A stretch of DNA of 64,000 bases from G965232465 sp965232465 (GTDB lineage Bacteria; Pseudomonadota; Alphaproteobacteria; JAQWUY01): positions 1,240,001-1,304,000 of the forward strand of contig OZ246977.1 of assembly GCA_965232465.1 (NCBI GenBank). Reading direction: 5' to 3'. Positions 1-9,151 of this stretch are shown here, in pieces (position 1 is the first letter of the stretch; every line of letters starts with the position of its first letter). The notes beneath the pieces were generated by a model. The model searched no databases, was not told the origin of the DNA, and worked only from the letters and a program-made list of their open reading frames with translations. The translations under genes were made by a program, and so were the position numbers.

Positions 1-1256
1 TAAAAACCGCCCAAGGCATTCGGGATAATGTGGATACATTAGCATATTGGGAAACATTGGAAACTGGAAAGCCGATTCGTCAATCCTATGATGAAATTAT
101 TGGGGCGGCGGATCATTATGAAGCCGTGGGCGGATTTGCCCGCATGATAACCGGCGAAACTTATAATGGATATGGGGAAAGCCTATTTGGTATGAATACT
201 AAACAACCAATTGGCGTAGTGGGAATAATTACCCCTTGGAACTTTCCCTCTATTGTCCTTGCAGAACGCTTGCCATATATTTTGGCGGCGGGATGCACAG
301 TGGTATTAAAACCTTCTGAATTTACATCTACCACCAGTTTAATGTTAGGCGATATTATGAAAGATGCAGGTTTGCCCGACGGTGTATATAATGTAGTAAC
401 CGGCACAGGGCAATCAGTGGGTGAAGCCATGTCGAACCACATGGATATCGATATGATATCATTTACAGGTTCTTCTGTGGTTGGCAAATGCGTACTTGCA
501 TCGTCTGCTCGATCTAATTTCAAAAAAATTGCTTTGGAACTAGGCGGAAAAAATCCACAAATTGTCTTTGCGGACAGCGACTTGGATGATGCAGTTGATG
601 GTATTGTGTTTGGATTGTGTTTTAACGCAGGACAGTGCTGTGTGTCTGGATCCCGCTTAATAGTGGAAAAATCCATTGCTAATATAATAGTTGATAAAAT
701 TATCAAAAAATTGTCCCATGTACAGGTGGGGGATTCATTGGACGAAAATACTCAAATGGGGGCAATTGTCAGCGATACCCATTATCATAAAATACTAAAC
801 TACATAAAAATAGGTATCGAACAAGGTGCAAAGGTAAAATTGGGGGGTAAGGAAATTGCATCTGATGGCTTATTTATTGAACCGACTGTATTTACAGGTG
901 TTACAGCTGATATGGATATATTTAAGGATGAAATTTTTGGACCTGTGTTATCAGTCATTCCCTTTGAAACACCGGAAGAAGCCATTAAAATCGCCCAAGA
1001 TACAGATTACGGACTTGCTGCGTCTGTATGGAGCAAAAATATCGACAAGGCTCTTGATGTCATCCGTAAAATGCGGGCGGGAAGATGTTGGGTAAATACG
1101 ACTATTTTGGGGGGTCCAGAACAAGCTATTGGCGGATTCAAACAATCTGGCATAGGACGGGAATGTGGTATGGAGGGAATTTTTGAATATATGGAAAATA
1201 AATCCATTCATGTACACATTGGTAAACGAGATCATTGGATAAAATCAGGGGAATAA
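1..1256 (+). CDS. Aldehyde dehydrogenase, 5' end cut by window edge
   Basis: NAD(P)-dependent aldehyde dehydrogenase that oxidises an aldehyde to its acid in the cytoplasm. The reading frame is open back to base 3, so the true start lies outside the window; about 417 C-terminal residues remain of the usual ~490. Seen: the NAD-binding TPWNFP region, the FTGSSVVG cofactor loop, the catalytic Glu in LELGGKNP and the catalytic Cys in FNAGQCC. The C-terminal GGFKQSGIGRE block is typical of betaine-aldehyde and semialdehyde dehydrogenases. The stop lies 2 bp before the start of a fumarylacetoacetase-family gene, so the two are co-transcribed. With that partner, the substrate may be alpha-ketoglutarate semialdehyde rather than betaine aldehyde. 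That is inference from context; the family assignment is firm. Confidence 0.93.
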   Translation, partial: KTAQGIRDNVDTLAYWETLETGKPIRQSYDEIIGAADHYEAVGGFARMITGETYNGYGESLFGMNTKQPIGVVGIITPWNFPSIVLAERLPYILAAGCTVVLKPSEFTSTTSLMLGDIMKDAGLPDGVYNVVTGTGQSVGEAMSNHMDIDMISFTGSSVVGKCVLASSARSNFKKIALELGGKNPQIVFADSDLDDAVDGIVFGLCFNAGQCCVSGSRLIVEKSIANIIVDKIIKKLSHVQVGDSLDENTQMGAIVSDTHYHKILNYIKIGIEQGAKVKLGGKEIASDGLFIEPTVFTGVTADMDIFKDEIFGPVLSVIPFETPEEAIKIAQDTDYGLAASVWSKNIDKALDVIRKMRAGRCWVNTTILGGPEQAIGGFKQSGIGRECGMEGIFEYMENKSIHVHIGKRDHWIKSGE

Positions 1257-1258
1257 GT

Positions 1259-2413
1259 ATGATAAAACCATGTATAATAGATATCAGTGGTGTATTTGTG
1301 GGACGAATATGGGATGCGGATTTACGGTGTCCTAGTTTGGTGAGTGTACGGGATGGGGTGGTATATGACATTACCACCGCTGATGTGCAAACCATGTCTG
1401 ATGTGTTAGATTTGGATAGTCCCGCTGAATATGTACAATCCATCACAGGTACACAGGTCATGTCTTTGATCGATTTACAAACACAAAGTTTAACCGTCAA
1501 TGGTGCCCCCAGTATGACCCATATTTTATCCCCAAATGATGTACAGGCGGTAAAAGCCTGTGGGGTGACCTTTGCCAAATCCATGGTCGAACGGGTTATC
1601 GAGGAACAAGCCAAAGGCGATGCGGACAGAGCCCATGCCATTCGCACGGAAATTGCCGAAGAAATCGGCACCACTTTACAAGACATTACCGCCGGCTCCG
1701 CACAAGCACAGCAGACAAAACAACTGCTTATCGAAAAGGGCTTGTGGTCACAATACCTAGAAGTAGGCATCGGGCCGTACGCAGAAGTGTTTACCAAAGC
1801 CCAACCGTTATCATCGGTCGGGTGGGGTATGGAAGTGGGACTGCATCCCGCATCAAGCTGGAACAATCCAGAGCCTGAAATTGTGTTAGCGGTCGATTCA
1901 AACGCCACTGTAAAAGGTATCACCCTAGGCAACGATGTGAACTTGCGGGATATCGAAGGATTATCCGCATTATTATTGGGTAAAGCCAAGGATAATAATG
2001 CGTCTTGTTCTATCGGTCCATTTATCCGTCTGCTTGATAAAAATTACAGCATGGAGGATGTGTGTAGTGCCTGTTTGTCCTTGCATATCCAAGGTGAAGA
2101 TGGATACGCACTAAATGGGGAAAGCAGTATGACCGAAATCAGCCGTCATCCTTTGGACTTGGTGGCACAAACCGCAGGGGAACACCACCAATACCCGGAT
2201 GGGTTTATGCTGTTCTTAGGCACTTTATTTGCCCCCACACAAGACAGGGATGCGGAGGGACAAGGCTTCACCCATAAAGTGGGCGATGTGGTTACCATCA
2301 GCAACGACAAACTGGGATATTTGCAAAATACTGTCCGACTGTCCACAGAATGTAAACCTTGGACATTTGGCATGCGGGCGTTTATGCAGGCATTACAAAC
2401 CAGAAAATTTTAA
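1259..2413 (+). CDS. Fumarylacetoacetase-family protein, possible 2-keto-3-deoxy-pentonate dehydratase
   Basis: A 384-residue member of the FAH superfamily (metal-dependent hydrolases and dehydratases of 2-keto acids). Seen: a SSWNNPEPEIVL stretch with the metal-binding Glu residues, GNDVNLRDIEG, KDNNASCSIGPF and FAPTQDRDA. These blocks resemble, from memory, the XylX-type dehydratases of the non-phosphorylative (Weimberg) pentose pathway, which act just before an alpha-ketoglutarate semialdehyde dehydrogenase. The gene immediately upstream is an aldehyde dehydrogenase, which fits. The ATG at 1259 is chosen over an in-frame start at 1235 because the latter would overlap the upstream gene. The family is certain; the substrate is inferred. 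Confidence 0.88.
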   Translation: MIKPCIIDISGVFVGRIWDADLRCPSLVSVRDGVVYDITTADVQTMSDVLDLDSPAEYVQSITGTQVMSLIDLQTQSLTVNGAPSMTHILSPNDVQAVKACGVTFAKSMVERVIEEQAKGDADRAHAIRTEIAEEIGTTLQDITAGSAQAQQTKQLLIEKGLWSQYLEVGIGPYAEVFTKAQPLSSVGWGMEVGLHPASSWNNPEPEIVLAVDSNATVKGITLGNDVNLRDIEGLSALLLGKAKDNNASCSIGPFIRLLDKNYSMEDVCSACLSLHIQGEDGYALNGESSMTEISRHPLDLVAQTAGEHHQYPDGFMLFLGTLFAPTQDRDAEGQGFTHKVGDVVTISNDKLGYLQNTVRLSTECKPWTFGMRAFMQALQTRKF

Positions 2414-2457
2414 TTATACACCCCCAAAGAAAGAGGAAACGACATTAGAATTGTTTT

Positions 2458-3816
2458 TTAATCCGTAACAATCCGCTCAAACACATTGGGGGTGGTTAAT
2501 ACCATTCGCATTCTGAATATTGCCACCGCCAGCACCACTACATCCGCAACAATCATAGTCAGCAAGATACCCAACAATCCGTAATCTGTGTGAAATACGA
2601 ATATGTATCCTAATCCTGCCCCAATGGTGGTATAGATACCAATCATGGCGATTGCCATAAATTTTGTGTCGTTCAGGGCGGTCAGTAGGCTGTATATAAT
2701 ACGGACAAACGATTGTATGCAAAACGCCCCCACCAAATATGGGATACTGTTTACAGCGACAATTATAATTGCCGGGGTATTGGTGTCTTGGCTTGTAATC
2801 ATGGGGGTCAAAATCGGTTTTGCGTATACGATGCACACTACCGCTGTCACTAAGTCTATGACCAATACTAATACAAAAAAAATACCTAATGCTTGGTGTA
2901 GCTCTAATTTGTTCCGTCGTCCTGCCACCTGTGCCATATATGCCTTACACGCCTCGCCCATACCTTGTTGGGTGGAAAACGCCAACATCCACAGGTTCAT
3001 TAGTAGCCCAAATGCCGATATGACAATCACATCATAATACCCCACATACAAAGTTAAATTGGTAAACAGTATCATTTCCGCAATAAATGACAGGGTCAAA
3101 AACGCCCCTAACACATAAATCAGTTTTTGGGTTTTAATATCGATAATGCGAAAATTCTGCCATAAGAAAATCCCATTTTTTCGGGCGTGTAAAGTGGCAA
3201 ACAACACGGATACAGTGGTAATTATCACGGATGATATGGCGGTGGCTAATCCCGCCCCATAAATTCCCATTTCTGGCACGCCTAAGTTGCCATAAATACA
3301 CACCCAATTTAAAAATATGTTTAAGGGAATTGTGCATGCTTTGATAATAAAAGCAAACCTGCCCCAGCCATAGTGTATAAGGTACATCTGATATGGTATG
3401 GCAAGTAAAAATGTGACCCCAAGCAACCGCCCATCGATATAATCGTTTATCATAACAGAGGTGATTTTGTCGTACTGTAATATATTCAAAAACACATCCA
3501 CATGCCACAATCCGACCGCTGAAACCATTCCAAGCAGGACGATTATTGTTGCCGTTGCCTGTATCACCCGTATAGTCATTTGCGGATTATCCGCCCCTTT
3601 GGCTTGTCCTATTAACGCACTGGACAGTAACGCAAAGCCCATAATACATACCATTGGAAACCAAAATATGGTCTGTGCCATCATGGAAAATCCCACCATA
3701 GTCGCCGAATAATGCCCAAGCATCACCGCATCGGTAACGCCCGCAACCGCATCAATCAGTTGTATGGCAACAATCGGCATCAGTAACATAAGGATTTTTT
3801 TTAATAAGTGCAACAT
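2458..3816 (-). CDS. MATE family multidrug efflux transporter
   Basis: A 452-residue integral membrane protein of the MATE (NorM/DinF-like) family, which exports cationic drugs or metabolites using a proton or sodium gradient. Seen: about 12 hydrophobic segments, a first helix containing Gln and Asp (IQLIDAVAGVTDAVMLG), and the two-fold repeat typical of MATE proteins. The length matches the family. It is convergent with the fumarylacetoacetase-family gene, 44 bp apart, and is separated from the iron-uptake operon upstream on its own strand by a terminator. The substrate cannot be told from the sequence. Confidence 0.9.
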   Translation of the reverse strand: MLHLLKKILMLLMPIVAIQLIDAVAGVTDAVMLGHYSATMVGFSMMAQTIFWFPMVCIMGFALLSSALIGQAKGADNPQMTIRVIQATATIIVLLGMVSAVGLWHVDVFLNILQYDKITSVMINDYIDGRLLGVTFLLAIPYQMYLIHYGWGRFAFIIKACTIPLNIFLNWVCIYGNLGVPEMGIYGAGLATAISSVIITTVSVLFATLHARKNGIFLWQNFRIIDIKTQKLIYVLGAFLTLSFIAEMILFTNLTLYVGYYDVIVISAFGLLMNLWMLAFSTQQGMGEACKAYMAQVAGRRNKLELHQALGIFFVLVLVIDLVTAVVCIVYAKPILTPMITSQDTNTPAIIIVAVNSIPYLVGAFCIQSFVRIIYSLLTALNDTKFMAIAMIGIYTTIGAGLGYIFVFHTDYGLLGILLTMIVADVVVLAVAIFRMRMVLTTPNVFERIVTD

Positions 3817-4026
3817 CCACTTTTACTTTATCAAATATGGCATTAAAATGCAAAATATATAATGGGATTCGTATGGGCAAAAATATTTTATTTTTATTGT
3901 ATGGCTACTATTGAAATTAATAACCTTTACGCCATCGTTGACGGTTTCTGTTTGCAGGTTACACGATGTGGGGCGATTTAAATAATAAAACAGTATATTT
4001 TGTTAATACTTTTTGGGTGGTATACA

Positions 4027-4067
4027 TAAAAAAACACAGGCAATACAGTAAAGTATTCCCTGTGTTT
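4027..4067 (-). terminator. Rho-independent terminator of the iron-uptake operon
   Basis: On the minus strand a 15-bp stem with one internal mismatch (arms 4032-4046 and 4053-4067) and a 6-nt loop is followed by a run of seven T. It lies 22 bp beyond the stop of the substrate-binding protein. The rest of 3817-4088 shows no gene. Confidence 0.85.
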
Positions 4068-4088
4068 ACACGATGTTTTATATGGGGG

Positions 4089-4985
4089 TTATTTTAGCCC
4101 ATAAAATTCTGCGATTTGGTCGAGCATAATGTTGGCGGAAATGATGCCACCGGATGTGTTCCAGTATACATCCACCACCCGGTGTACATTACCTTTTTTT
4201 ACCGCACTTAGGTTTTTCCACAGGCTGGTATCCATCCATTCTTTTTCAAAGGCGTATCCCTTACCATCGCCCTTATCCCAAGTGAAAAAGAAAATGCGAT
4301 CCGCATCCATTTCAGGAATCCGCTCTTTGTTGGTAATTTTGATGGTAAATCCGGGTTGCAAAGCATTTGGTGCCCGTTTTAGGCCCGCATCGTTTAATAC
4401 TACACCACTAAACGAATCCACTTGATAAATCCGTGCGTGATTCGGCAGGAAACGGATAATGGCAACAACTTCGTCGATTTTTGCATCCTTGATTTTTTGT
4501 GCCTTAGTGGTGTATTTTGCCAATAATGTATGCCCTTCTGCTTCTTTATTTAGGGCTTTTGCGTATAATTTGAAGTTATTTTTCCACTCCCCTTTTAGGG
4601 TTTCTGCCCATACAGTGGGGGCAATAGCATTTAATTGTTCTGCAATTTTTCCTTGCCATAGTTTGTTGGCAATAATCAAATCAGGCTCCAACAATGCCAC
4701 GGTTTCCACATCTACTTTGCTTTCCGTACCCACAGGGGTTACACCTTGCATCAATGGTGTAATGTGTTCGTACCAAGGATCCCCAATCCAAGAATTTGTT
4801 GCCCCAACAGGTTTAATACCCAATGCCAGCAACGCTTCAGTCCCTTCATTGGTCAAGATAACCACCCGTTTGGTGCTGATAATGTCGGTTTCGCCCATGG
4901 CGTGTTTTACTTTGTATGCGAACGCAGGGGTAATGGTTATACATGCCATCGCTATACCACTTATTAAAGATAAGAATTTTTTCAT
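4089..4985 (-). CDS. Periplasmic iron-siderophore/heme-type ABC substrate-binding protein
   Basis: A 298-residue binding protein of the FecB/FatB/BtuF class, delivering a ferric chelate (or a related cofactor) to the ABC permeases encoded upstream on the same strand. Seen: a signal peptide of about 23 residues ending in TPAFA, then a two-lobed periplasmic-binding fold with the motif for recognising a permease (TNEGTEALLALGIKPVGA) and VALLEPDLII. No lipobox is seen, so the mature protein should be soluble. It is the last gene of the operon, 55 bp after the ATPase, and is followed by a strong terminator. The ligand is not determinable; siderophore-iron is the commonest for this arrangement. Confidence 0.9.
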   Translation of the reverse strand: MKKFLSLISGIAMACITITPAFAYKVKHAMGETDIISTKRVVILTNEGTEALLALGIKPVGATNSWIGDPWYEHITPLMQGVTPVGTESKVDVETVALLEPDLIIANKLWQGKIAEQLNAIAPTVWAETLKGEWKNNFKLYAKALNKEAEGHTLLAKYTTKAQKIKDAKIDEVVAIIRFLPNHARIYQVDSFSGVVLNDAGLKRAPNALQPGFTIKITNKERIPEMDADRIFFFTWDKGDGKGYAFEKEWMDTSLWKNLSAVKKGNVHRVVDVYWNTSGGIISANIMLDQIAEFYGLK

Positions 4986-5040
4986 ATTATAGTAACCTTT
5001 CTGTTGTTGATATGATTTATAAAATAATACCCATATATGC

Positions 5041-5841
5041 TTAATTGCTTATACGATGGGTTGGGATAAATATGGGGCTGTCATTGGGACCATCGGCGGG
5101 AATAATTTTCCCTTGTACCCCAAATACATCGGCAAACACAGACGATATCATAATGTCAGTGGGCGTGCCTTCGGTGTATATGTTTCCATCCGCATGTACC
5201 ACCACCATATAATCAGCGTATCGCATAGCAAGGTTAATGTCATGCAATACCATAATAATGGTTTTGTGCCGTTGCCTATTAAGTGTGCGTACATTGTCCA
5301 AACATTCCAGCTGATATGTTATATCAAGGTGGTTGATGGGTTCGTCCAATAACAAAATGTCCGCATCCTGGGCAAGGCACATTGCCCACCATGCCCGCTG
5401 TAATTGTCCCCCTGATACATTGGCAATACGGCGGTGGCGTAAATCCCACACCCCTGCTGTATGCAGGGCATCGTTAACCACTTGTTCGTCTGTTACTGTC
5501 CATTGTTGTAATATGTTTTGATGACAATAGCGCCCTAGTTTTACCAGTTGTAAAATCTGCATTTGTTGTGGGGCGGTGGGGTTTTGTTCCAAAAACGAAA
5601 TACGCCTTGCCAAATCCTTACGGTGGATATTATTAAGGGGCATATCGCCAATTATTACTGTGCCATTTTTTGGCTTTATCAAGCCATTTATGGTGCGTAA
5701 CAGGGTCGATTTGCCACAGCCATTTGGTCCGATAACAGCGGTAATTTTCCCACGGATAAAGTTCAAGGAAACATTGTTTAATACGGATTTTTCCTCATAG
5801 CTGACAGATATGTTTTTTATATGAATAGCCAGGGATGTCAT
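5041..5841 (-). CDS. Iron-chelate ABC transporter ATP-binding protein (FecE-like)
   Basis: A 266-residue ABC ATPase. Seen: Walker A GPNGCGKST near residue 38, Q-loop, signature NVSGGQLQRAWWAM, Walker B DILLLDEP, and a D-loop NHLD with a downstream switch His in MVLHD. Best fit is the FepC/FecE/BtuD class that powers uptake of siderophores, heme or cobalamin. Its ATG overlaps the stop of the preceding permease gene by 4 bp (ATGA), showing translational coupling. It acts on the cytoplasmic face with the two FecCD-type permeases. Confidence 0.94.
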   Translation of the reverse strand: MTSLAIHIKNISVSYEEKSVLNNVSLNFIRGKITAVIGPNGCGKSTLLRTINGLIKPKNGTVIIGDMPLNNIHRKDLARRISFLEQNPTAPQQMQILQLVKLGRYCHQNILQQWTVTDEQVVNDALHTAGVWDLRHRRIANVSGGQLQRAWWAMCLAQDADILLLDEPINHLDITYQLECLDNVRTLNRQRHKTIIMVLHDINLAMRYADYMVVVHADGNIYTEGTPTDIMISSVFADVFGVQGKIIPADGPNDSPIFIPTHRISN

Positions 5842-6893
5842 GTTTTTTGACCTTTGTGATAAAATAATACCAAGAACGCAATACCACCCACAACGGCGGT
5901 CATAATGCCAACGGGAATTTGTAATGGTGCCACAATAGTCCGACCGATAAGGTCACCACCACAAACGATAGTGCCCCCGATAAGCAAAATTAGGCATACT
6001 TTGATGGTGCCATATGTGTCAGGGGCGATTTTATGGACGATGTGGGGAACAAGCACGCCCACAAAGCCAATTGGTCCTGTAAACGACACAGCAATGGCGG
6101 TTATGATACCAGCGGTGATAATCAAACACAAATTATATCGACGATTATGTCCGCCAATGCTGTTGATGGTGTGGGGATTTAAAGTCATTATCCTTAATAT
6201 GGGTCCGAATATAAGGGCAATGACCGCTACACCCATAAACAATGGGGTCACAGTGGCGACTTGTTGCAAGGTGGCACCACTGACACTGCCACTTAACCAC
6301 AATGCTGCCTGTTCGGATCGGTATATGGGCGATAACATCATCAACAGCGAAGTTATCGCCTTGCATAAAATCGCCACTGTGATACCTATTAAAATAAAGG
6401 AAGTCCCACTGCCCTTAATCAGGCGGTTTAACCATAGTACAACCATCAGTCCAAGCATCCCCGATGTCACCGCAAATAAGGGTAGGGTTTTAAAAGTATT
6501 GGTCATATTGCCTTGGGAGTCACTATATACAGCCAGGAAAAATACTGCCCCCAAAGCGGAGGCATCCGCAACGCCCGTTAGGGTGGGGGATGCAAGGGGG
6601 TTTTTGGTTGCTAGCTGCATAAAGTATCCGGCAACAGCAAGCATGCCCCCCGCCATAAAGCTCAGCAAAGTACGGGGCATCCGCAGTTTGTTGACAAAGA
6701 TTTTATATAATGCTTTACCTTCCCCTTGTAAGGCATCGATAACCTGAGATATGGATAGTACAGATTTGCCAATTGCCAATGATAAATATAATACTAACAC
6801 GGATATTCCAACACATGCAATCAGGGTTATCAAGCTGATAATAGGAATTTCATGGGACAACAAGCGGTTGCGAATAAGGATATTTTTTGCCAT
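5838..6893 (-). CDS. FecCD-family iron ABC permease
   Basis: A 351-residue permease of the BtuC/FecCD family with about ten hydrophobic helices. Seen: the family landmarks LRMPRTLLSFMAGG, NPLASPTLTG and the ATPase-contacting GPIGFVGVLVPHIVH (EAA-like) region. It should pair with the adjacent second permease to form the membrane channel. It lies 14 bp after that gene and overlaps the ATPase gene by 4 bp. The length is normal and no defects are seen. Confidence 0.94.
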   Translation of the reverse strand: MAKNILIRNRLLSHEIPIISLITLIACVGISVLVLYLSLAIGKSVLSISQVIDALQGEGKALYKIFVNKLRMPRTLLSFMAGGMLAVAGYFMQLATKNPLASPTLTGVADASALGAVFFLAVYSDSQGNMTNTFKTLPLFAVTSGMLGLMVVLWLNRLIKGSGTSFILIGITVAILCKAITSLLMMLSPIYRSEQAALWLSGSVSGATLQQVATVTPLFMGVAVIALIFGPILRIMTLNPHTINSIGGHNRRYNLCLIITAGIITAIAVSFTGPIGFVGVLVPHIVHKIAPDTYGTIKVCLILLIGGTIVCGGDLIGRTIVAPLQIPVGIMTAVVGGIAFLVLFYHKGQKT

Positions 6894-6907
6894 ATGTATG
6901 TATTTCC

Positions 6908-7885
6908 TTATGTATCCATTGTTTTCATATGCGTACGATACAACAGGCGTAAAAGGAATATCCCCCCTAAGACAGATAATACTATGCCGATACTGACTTC
7001 CGATGGGTGTAAAATCAATCGGGATATAATATCAGCGGATAACGCACATATTATGCCAACACTTATATTGGGAACAAGCAGGACTTTAAAGTCGTGGGAT
7101 TTTAGTATAATGCGTGTTACATGTGGTACCAACAATCCAATAAATGCTACTGGTCCCGCTATGGCAATACCGATTCCAGATAATACACCGGCAACCACAA
7201 AAGCTATGCCCCGAAGCCGTGCAGTATTAGCACCAAGGCTAGTTGCCATCTGATTTGACAGGCTCAGCACCGCAATGTGATGACGGGTATATATAAGCAG
7301 GGGCAATATCAATACCAACACCCCAAAATTGTATAATACCAAATCCGCAGGGCGGTTATTAAATGACCCAAACAACCAATACAGGGTAACAGTCATCATG
7401 GTTTCATCCAGTATCAACATCAGTTGCACAATACCAAAAAAGGTGGTGGCAAACATCGCCCCCACCAAGATAAGCACCATATCCCCATGATATTTTTGTA
7501 ATTGATATGCCACTGCGTACACAATGATACCAGTTACAATTGCCCCGATAATGGCAAATACGGAAATCATCGTACTGGTATAAATCAGCCCCAAGGCAAA
7601 CGACACAGATACAAACAATGCCCCACCCGCATTCATTGCCATAATCCCGGGTGATGCCAAAATGTTACGGGTAACAAATTGTAAAATCAGTCCACTGGTG
7701 GCAACACACCCACCCGCCATTAATGCTACTAAGGTACGGGTACCCCGATAATTGACAATAATATCGGTAACCGAATCATCGGCGGTACCTTGTATTACCT
7801 GCCAAAAAGTTGTCAGCGGGTAATATTTTGGGGCAACATAAAAGCTTAGCAAAATAAGAATGCCAAGTACAGTACCAACAGCCAA
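6908..7885 (-). CDS. FecCD-family iron ABC permease, first gene of operon, uncertain start
   Basis: The second FecCD-type permease (about 325 residues) and the first gene of the importer operon. Landmarks: YRGTRTLVALMAGG, NILASPGIMAMNAG and GPVAFIGLLVPHVTR. There is no in-frame ATG or GTG near the expected start. The annotated start is TTG at 7885, but a strong Shine-Dalgarno AAGGAG at 7913-7918 lies 27 bp further up, too far for that TTG. An in-frame ATT at 7903 sits 9 bp after it. The N-terminus is therefore either TTG with poor spacing or a rare ATT start adding six residues. The rest of the gene is ordinary. Confidence 0.9.
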   Translation of the reverse strand: MAVGTVLGILILLSFYVAPKYYPLTTFWQVIQGTADDSVTDIIVNYRGTRTLVALMAGGCVATSGLILQFVTRNILASPGIMAMNAGGALFVSVSFALGLIYTSTMISVFAIIGAIVTGIIVYAVAYQLQKYHGDMVLILVGAMFATTFFGIVQLMLILDETMMTVTLYWLFGSFNNRPADLVLYNFGVLVLILPLLIYTRHHIAVLSLSNQMATSLGANTARLRGIAFVVAGVLSGIGIAIAGPVAFIGLLVPHVTRIILKSHDFKVLLVPNISVGIICALSADIISRLILHPSEVSIGIVLSVLGGIFLLRLLYRTHMKTMDT

Positions 7886-8016
7886 ACGATGTAAGCAAGC
7901 AATAACGAAATTCTCCTTATGTATAATATGCTTGCGGATACCTAGTATAAATATGCTGTTACCTATTGTACCGCCATTGAAGGGGAGTGTGTACCATTTT
8001 TATACTATTTACGGCT

Positions 8017-8050
8017 AAAAAAAAGCAGTATTTTCATAGAGTCCGCAGCT
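8017..8050 (-). terminator. Possible terminator after tRNA-Arg
   Basis: Just downstream of tRNA-Arg on the minus strand, a loosely paired stem (GCGG ... CTGC with a TAT/ATA inner pair) is followed by eight T. The position suits a tRNA terminator, but the stem is imperfect. Confidence 0.35.
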
Positions 8051-8053
8051 AAA

Positions 8054-8130
8054 TGGCGGTCCCTGCAGGATTCGAACCTGCGACCTACTGCTTAGAAGGC
8101 AGTTGCTCTATCCAGCTGAGCTAAGGAACC
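8054..8130 (-). tRNA. tRNA-Arg (UCU)
   Basis: A 77-nt cloverleaf on the minus strand. The acceptor stem GGTTCCT pairs with AGGGACC. The D-loop has AGCTGGATAG, the T-loop is GGTTCGAATCC, and the anticodon loop CTTCTAA gives anticodon TCT, which reads AGA/AGG. The 3' CCA is encoded. It is divergent from the neighbouring tRNA-Pro. Confidence 0.97.
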
Positions 8131-8256
8131 ACATATGGGGCTTTATAGCCTATTTTACGGGAAATGTCATATATAAATTTTGTTTTTTAAATTTTTTTGT
8201 AAAAATATTTTTTTACTTGCATTTTATAGTAAAAAAGCATACATAAAGTCTGTGGA

Positions 8257-8333
8257 CGGGATATGGCGCAGTCTGGTAGCGCACTTGTTTTGGGTACAAG
8301 GGGTCGTTGGTTCAAATCCAGCTATCCCGACCA
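8257..8333 (+). tRNA. tRNA-Pro (UGG)
   Basis: A 77-nt cloverleaf. The acceptor stem CGGGATA pairs with TATCCCG, the T-loop is GGTTCAAATCC, and the anticodon loop TTTGGGT gives anticodon TGG, which reads CCN proline codons. CCA is encoded at 8331-8333. A good terminator follows within 10 bp. Confidence 0.97.
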
Positions 8334-8340
8334 TTTTGAA

Positions 8341-8370
8341 AGCACTGTGTTTGTTTCATAGTGTTTTTTT
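8341..8370 (+). terminator. Rho-independent terminator of tRNA-Pro
   Basis: Arms 8343-8349 and 8357-8363 form a 7-bp stem with one G-T wobble and a 7-nt loop, followed directly by seven T. It separates the tRNA from nth. Confidence 0.85.
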
Positions 8371-8410
8371 ATTGTTTATTTTTGGGGGATATATATATTA
8401 TATCGATGAT

Positions 8411-9076
8411 ATGCAAAAAAATATGAAAAAATCTGATCGAGTGGCATTTGTGTTGCAAACTTTGCAACGGTTATATCCCCAACCGCCCATTCCACTTCAT
8501 CATAAAGACCCTTATACTTTATTGATTGCGGTGGTATTGTCCGCCCAGTGTACAGATGAGCGGGTTAATCAAATCACCCCATTGTTATTTGCCAAGGCGG
8601 ACAATCCCTATGATATGATAAAAATGACCATCGATGAGATTCAGGATATTATTAAACCTTGTGGCTTATCCCCCATGAAATCCAAGGGAATATATGGCTT
8701 ATCGCATATTTTAATTGATGCACATAATGGTATAGTACCAGATAGTTTTGAATATTTGGAAAAATTGCCTGCGGTGGGTCATAAAACCGCATCAGTGGTT
8801 ATGTCGCAAGCATTCGGATACCCCAGCATGCCCGTCGATACCCATATCCATCGTTTGGCACAACGGTGGGGGTTGACCAATGGGGTATCGGTGGCACAAA
8901 CGGAAAAAGACTTGAAACGCCTGTTTGATAAACAGTATTGGAATGATTTACATTTGCAAATCATTTATTATGGACGGGAATATTGCACCGCCCGGGGATG
9001 CGATGGAACCATATGCCCCATCTGTACCATTTTATATCCCAATCGCAAAAAACCCTTTAAGCACAAAAAGTCTTAA
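8411..9076 (+). CDS. nth: Endonuclease III (DNA glycosylase/AP lyase)
   Basis: Base-excision repair enzyme that removes oxidised pyrimidines and nicks abasic sites. The ATG at 8411 (221 residues) or the one at 8423 is preferred; the frame runs open upstream through tRNA-Pro, which is not coding. Seen: the helix-hairpin-helix LPAVGHKTA with its catalytic Lys, and the catalytic Asp in MPVDTHIHRL. The C-terminal iron-sulfur region is unusual: the classic pattern C-x6-C-x2-C-x5-C is replaced by cysteines spaced C-x4-C-x4-C-x2-C with no final Cys. The cluster may be bound differently or lost. It is convergent with hemB. Confidence 0.93.
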   Translation: MQKNMKKSDRVAFVLQTLQRLYPQPPIPLHHKDPYTLLIAVVLSAQCTDERVNQITPLLFAKADNPYDMIKMTIDEIQDIIKPCGLSPMKSKGIYGLSHILIDAHNGIVPDSFEYLEKLPAVGHKTASVVMSQAFGYPSMPVDTHIHRLAQRWGLTNGVSVAQTEKDLKRLFDKQYWNDLHLQIIYYGREYCTARGCDGTICPICTILYPNRKKPFKHKKS

Positions 9077-9151
9077 AACCACTTGTAAAGATGTTGGTGG
9101 TGTTATTTCCTCAGTAATATGGTGTTTGACATACACAGAGGTGCTGATATA

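Noticed and set aside
5905..6747. A 280-codon frame antisense to the FecCD permease
   Set aside because: The permease has clear family motifs on the minus strand; the antisense protein resembles nothing and has no start signals.
8180..8410. Upstream extension of nth through the tRNA-Pro region
   Set aside because: The frame passes through a well-formed tRNA and its terminator, and homology begins after 8423.
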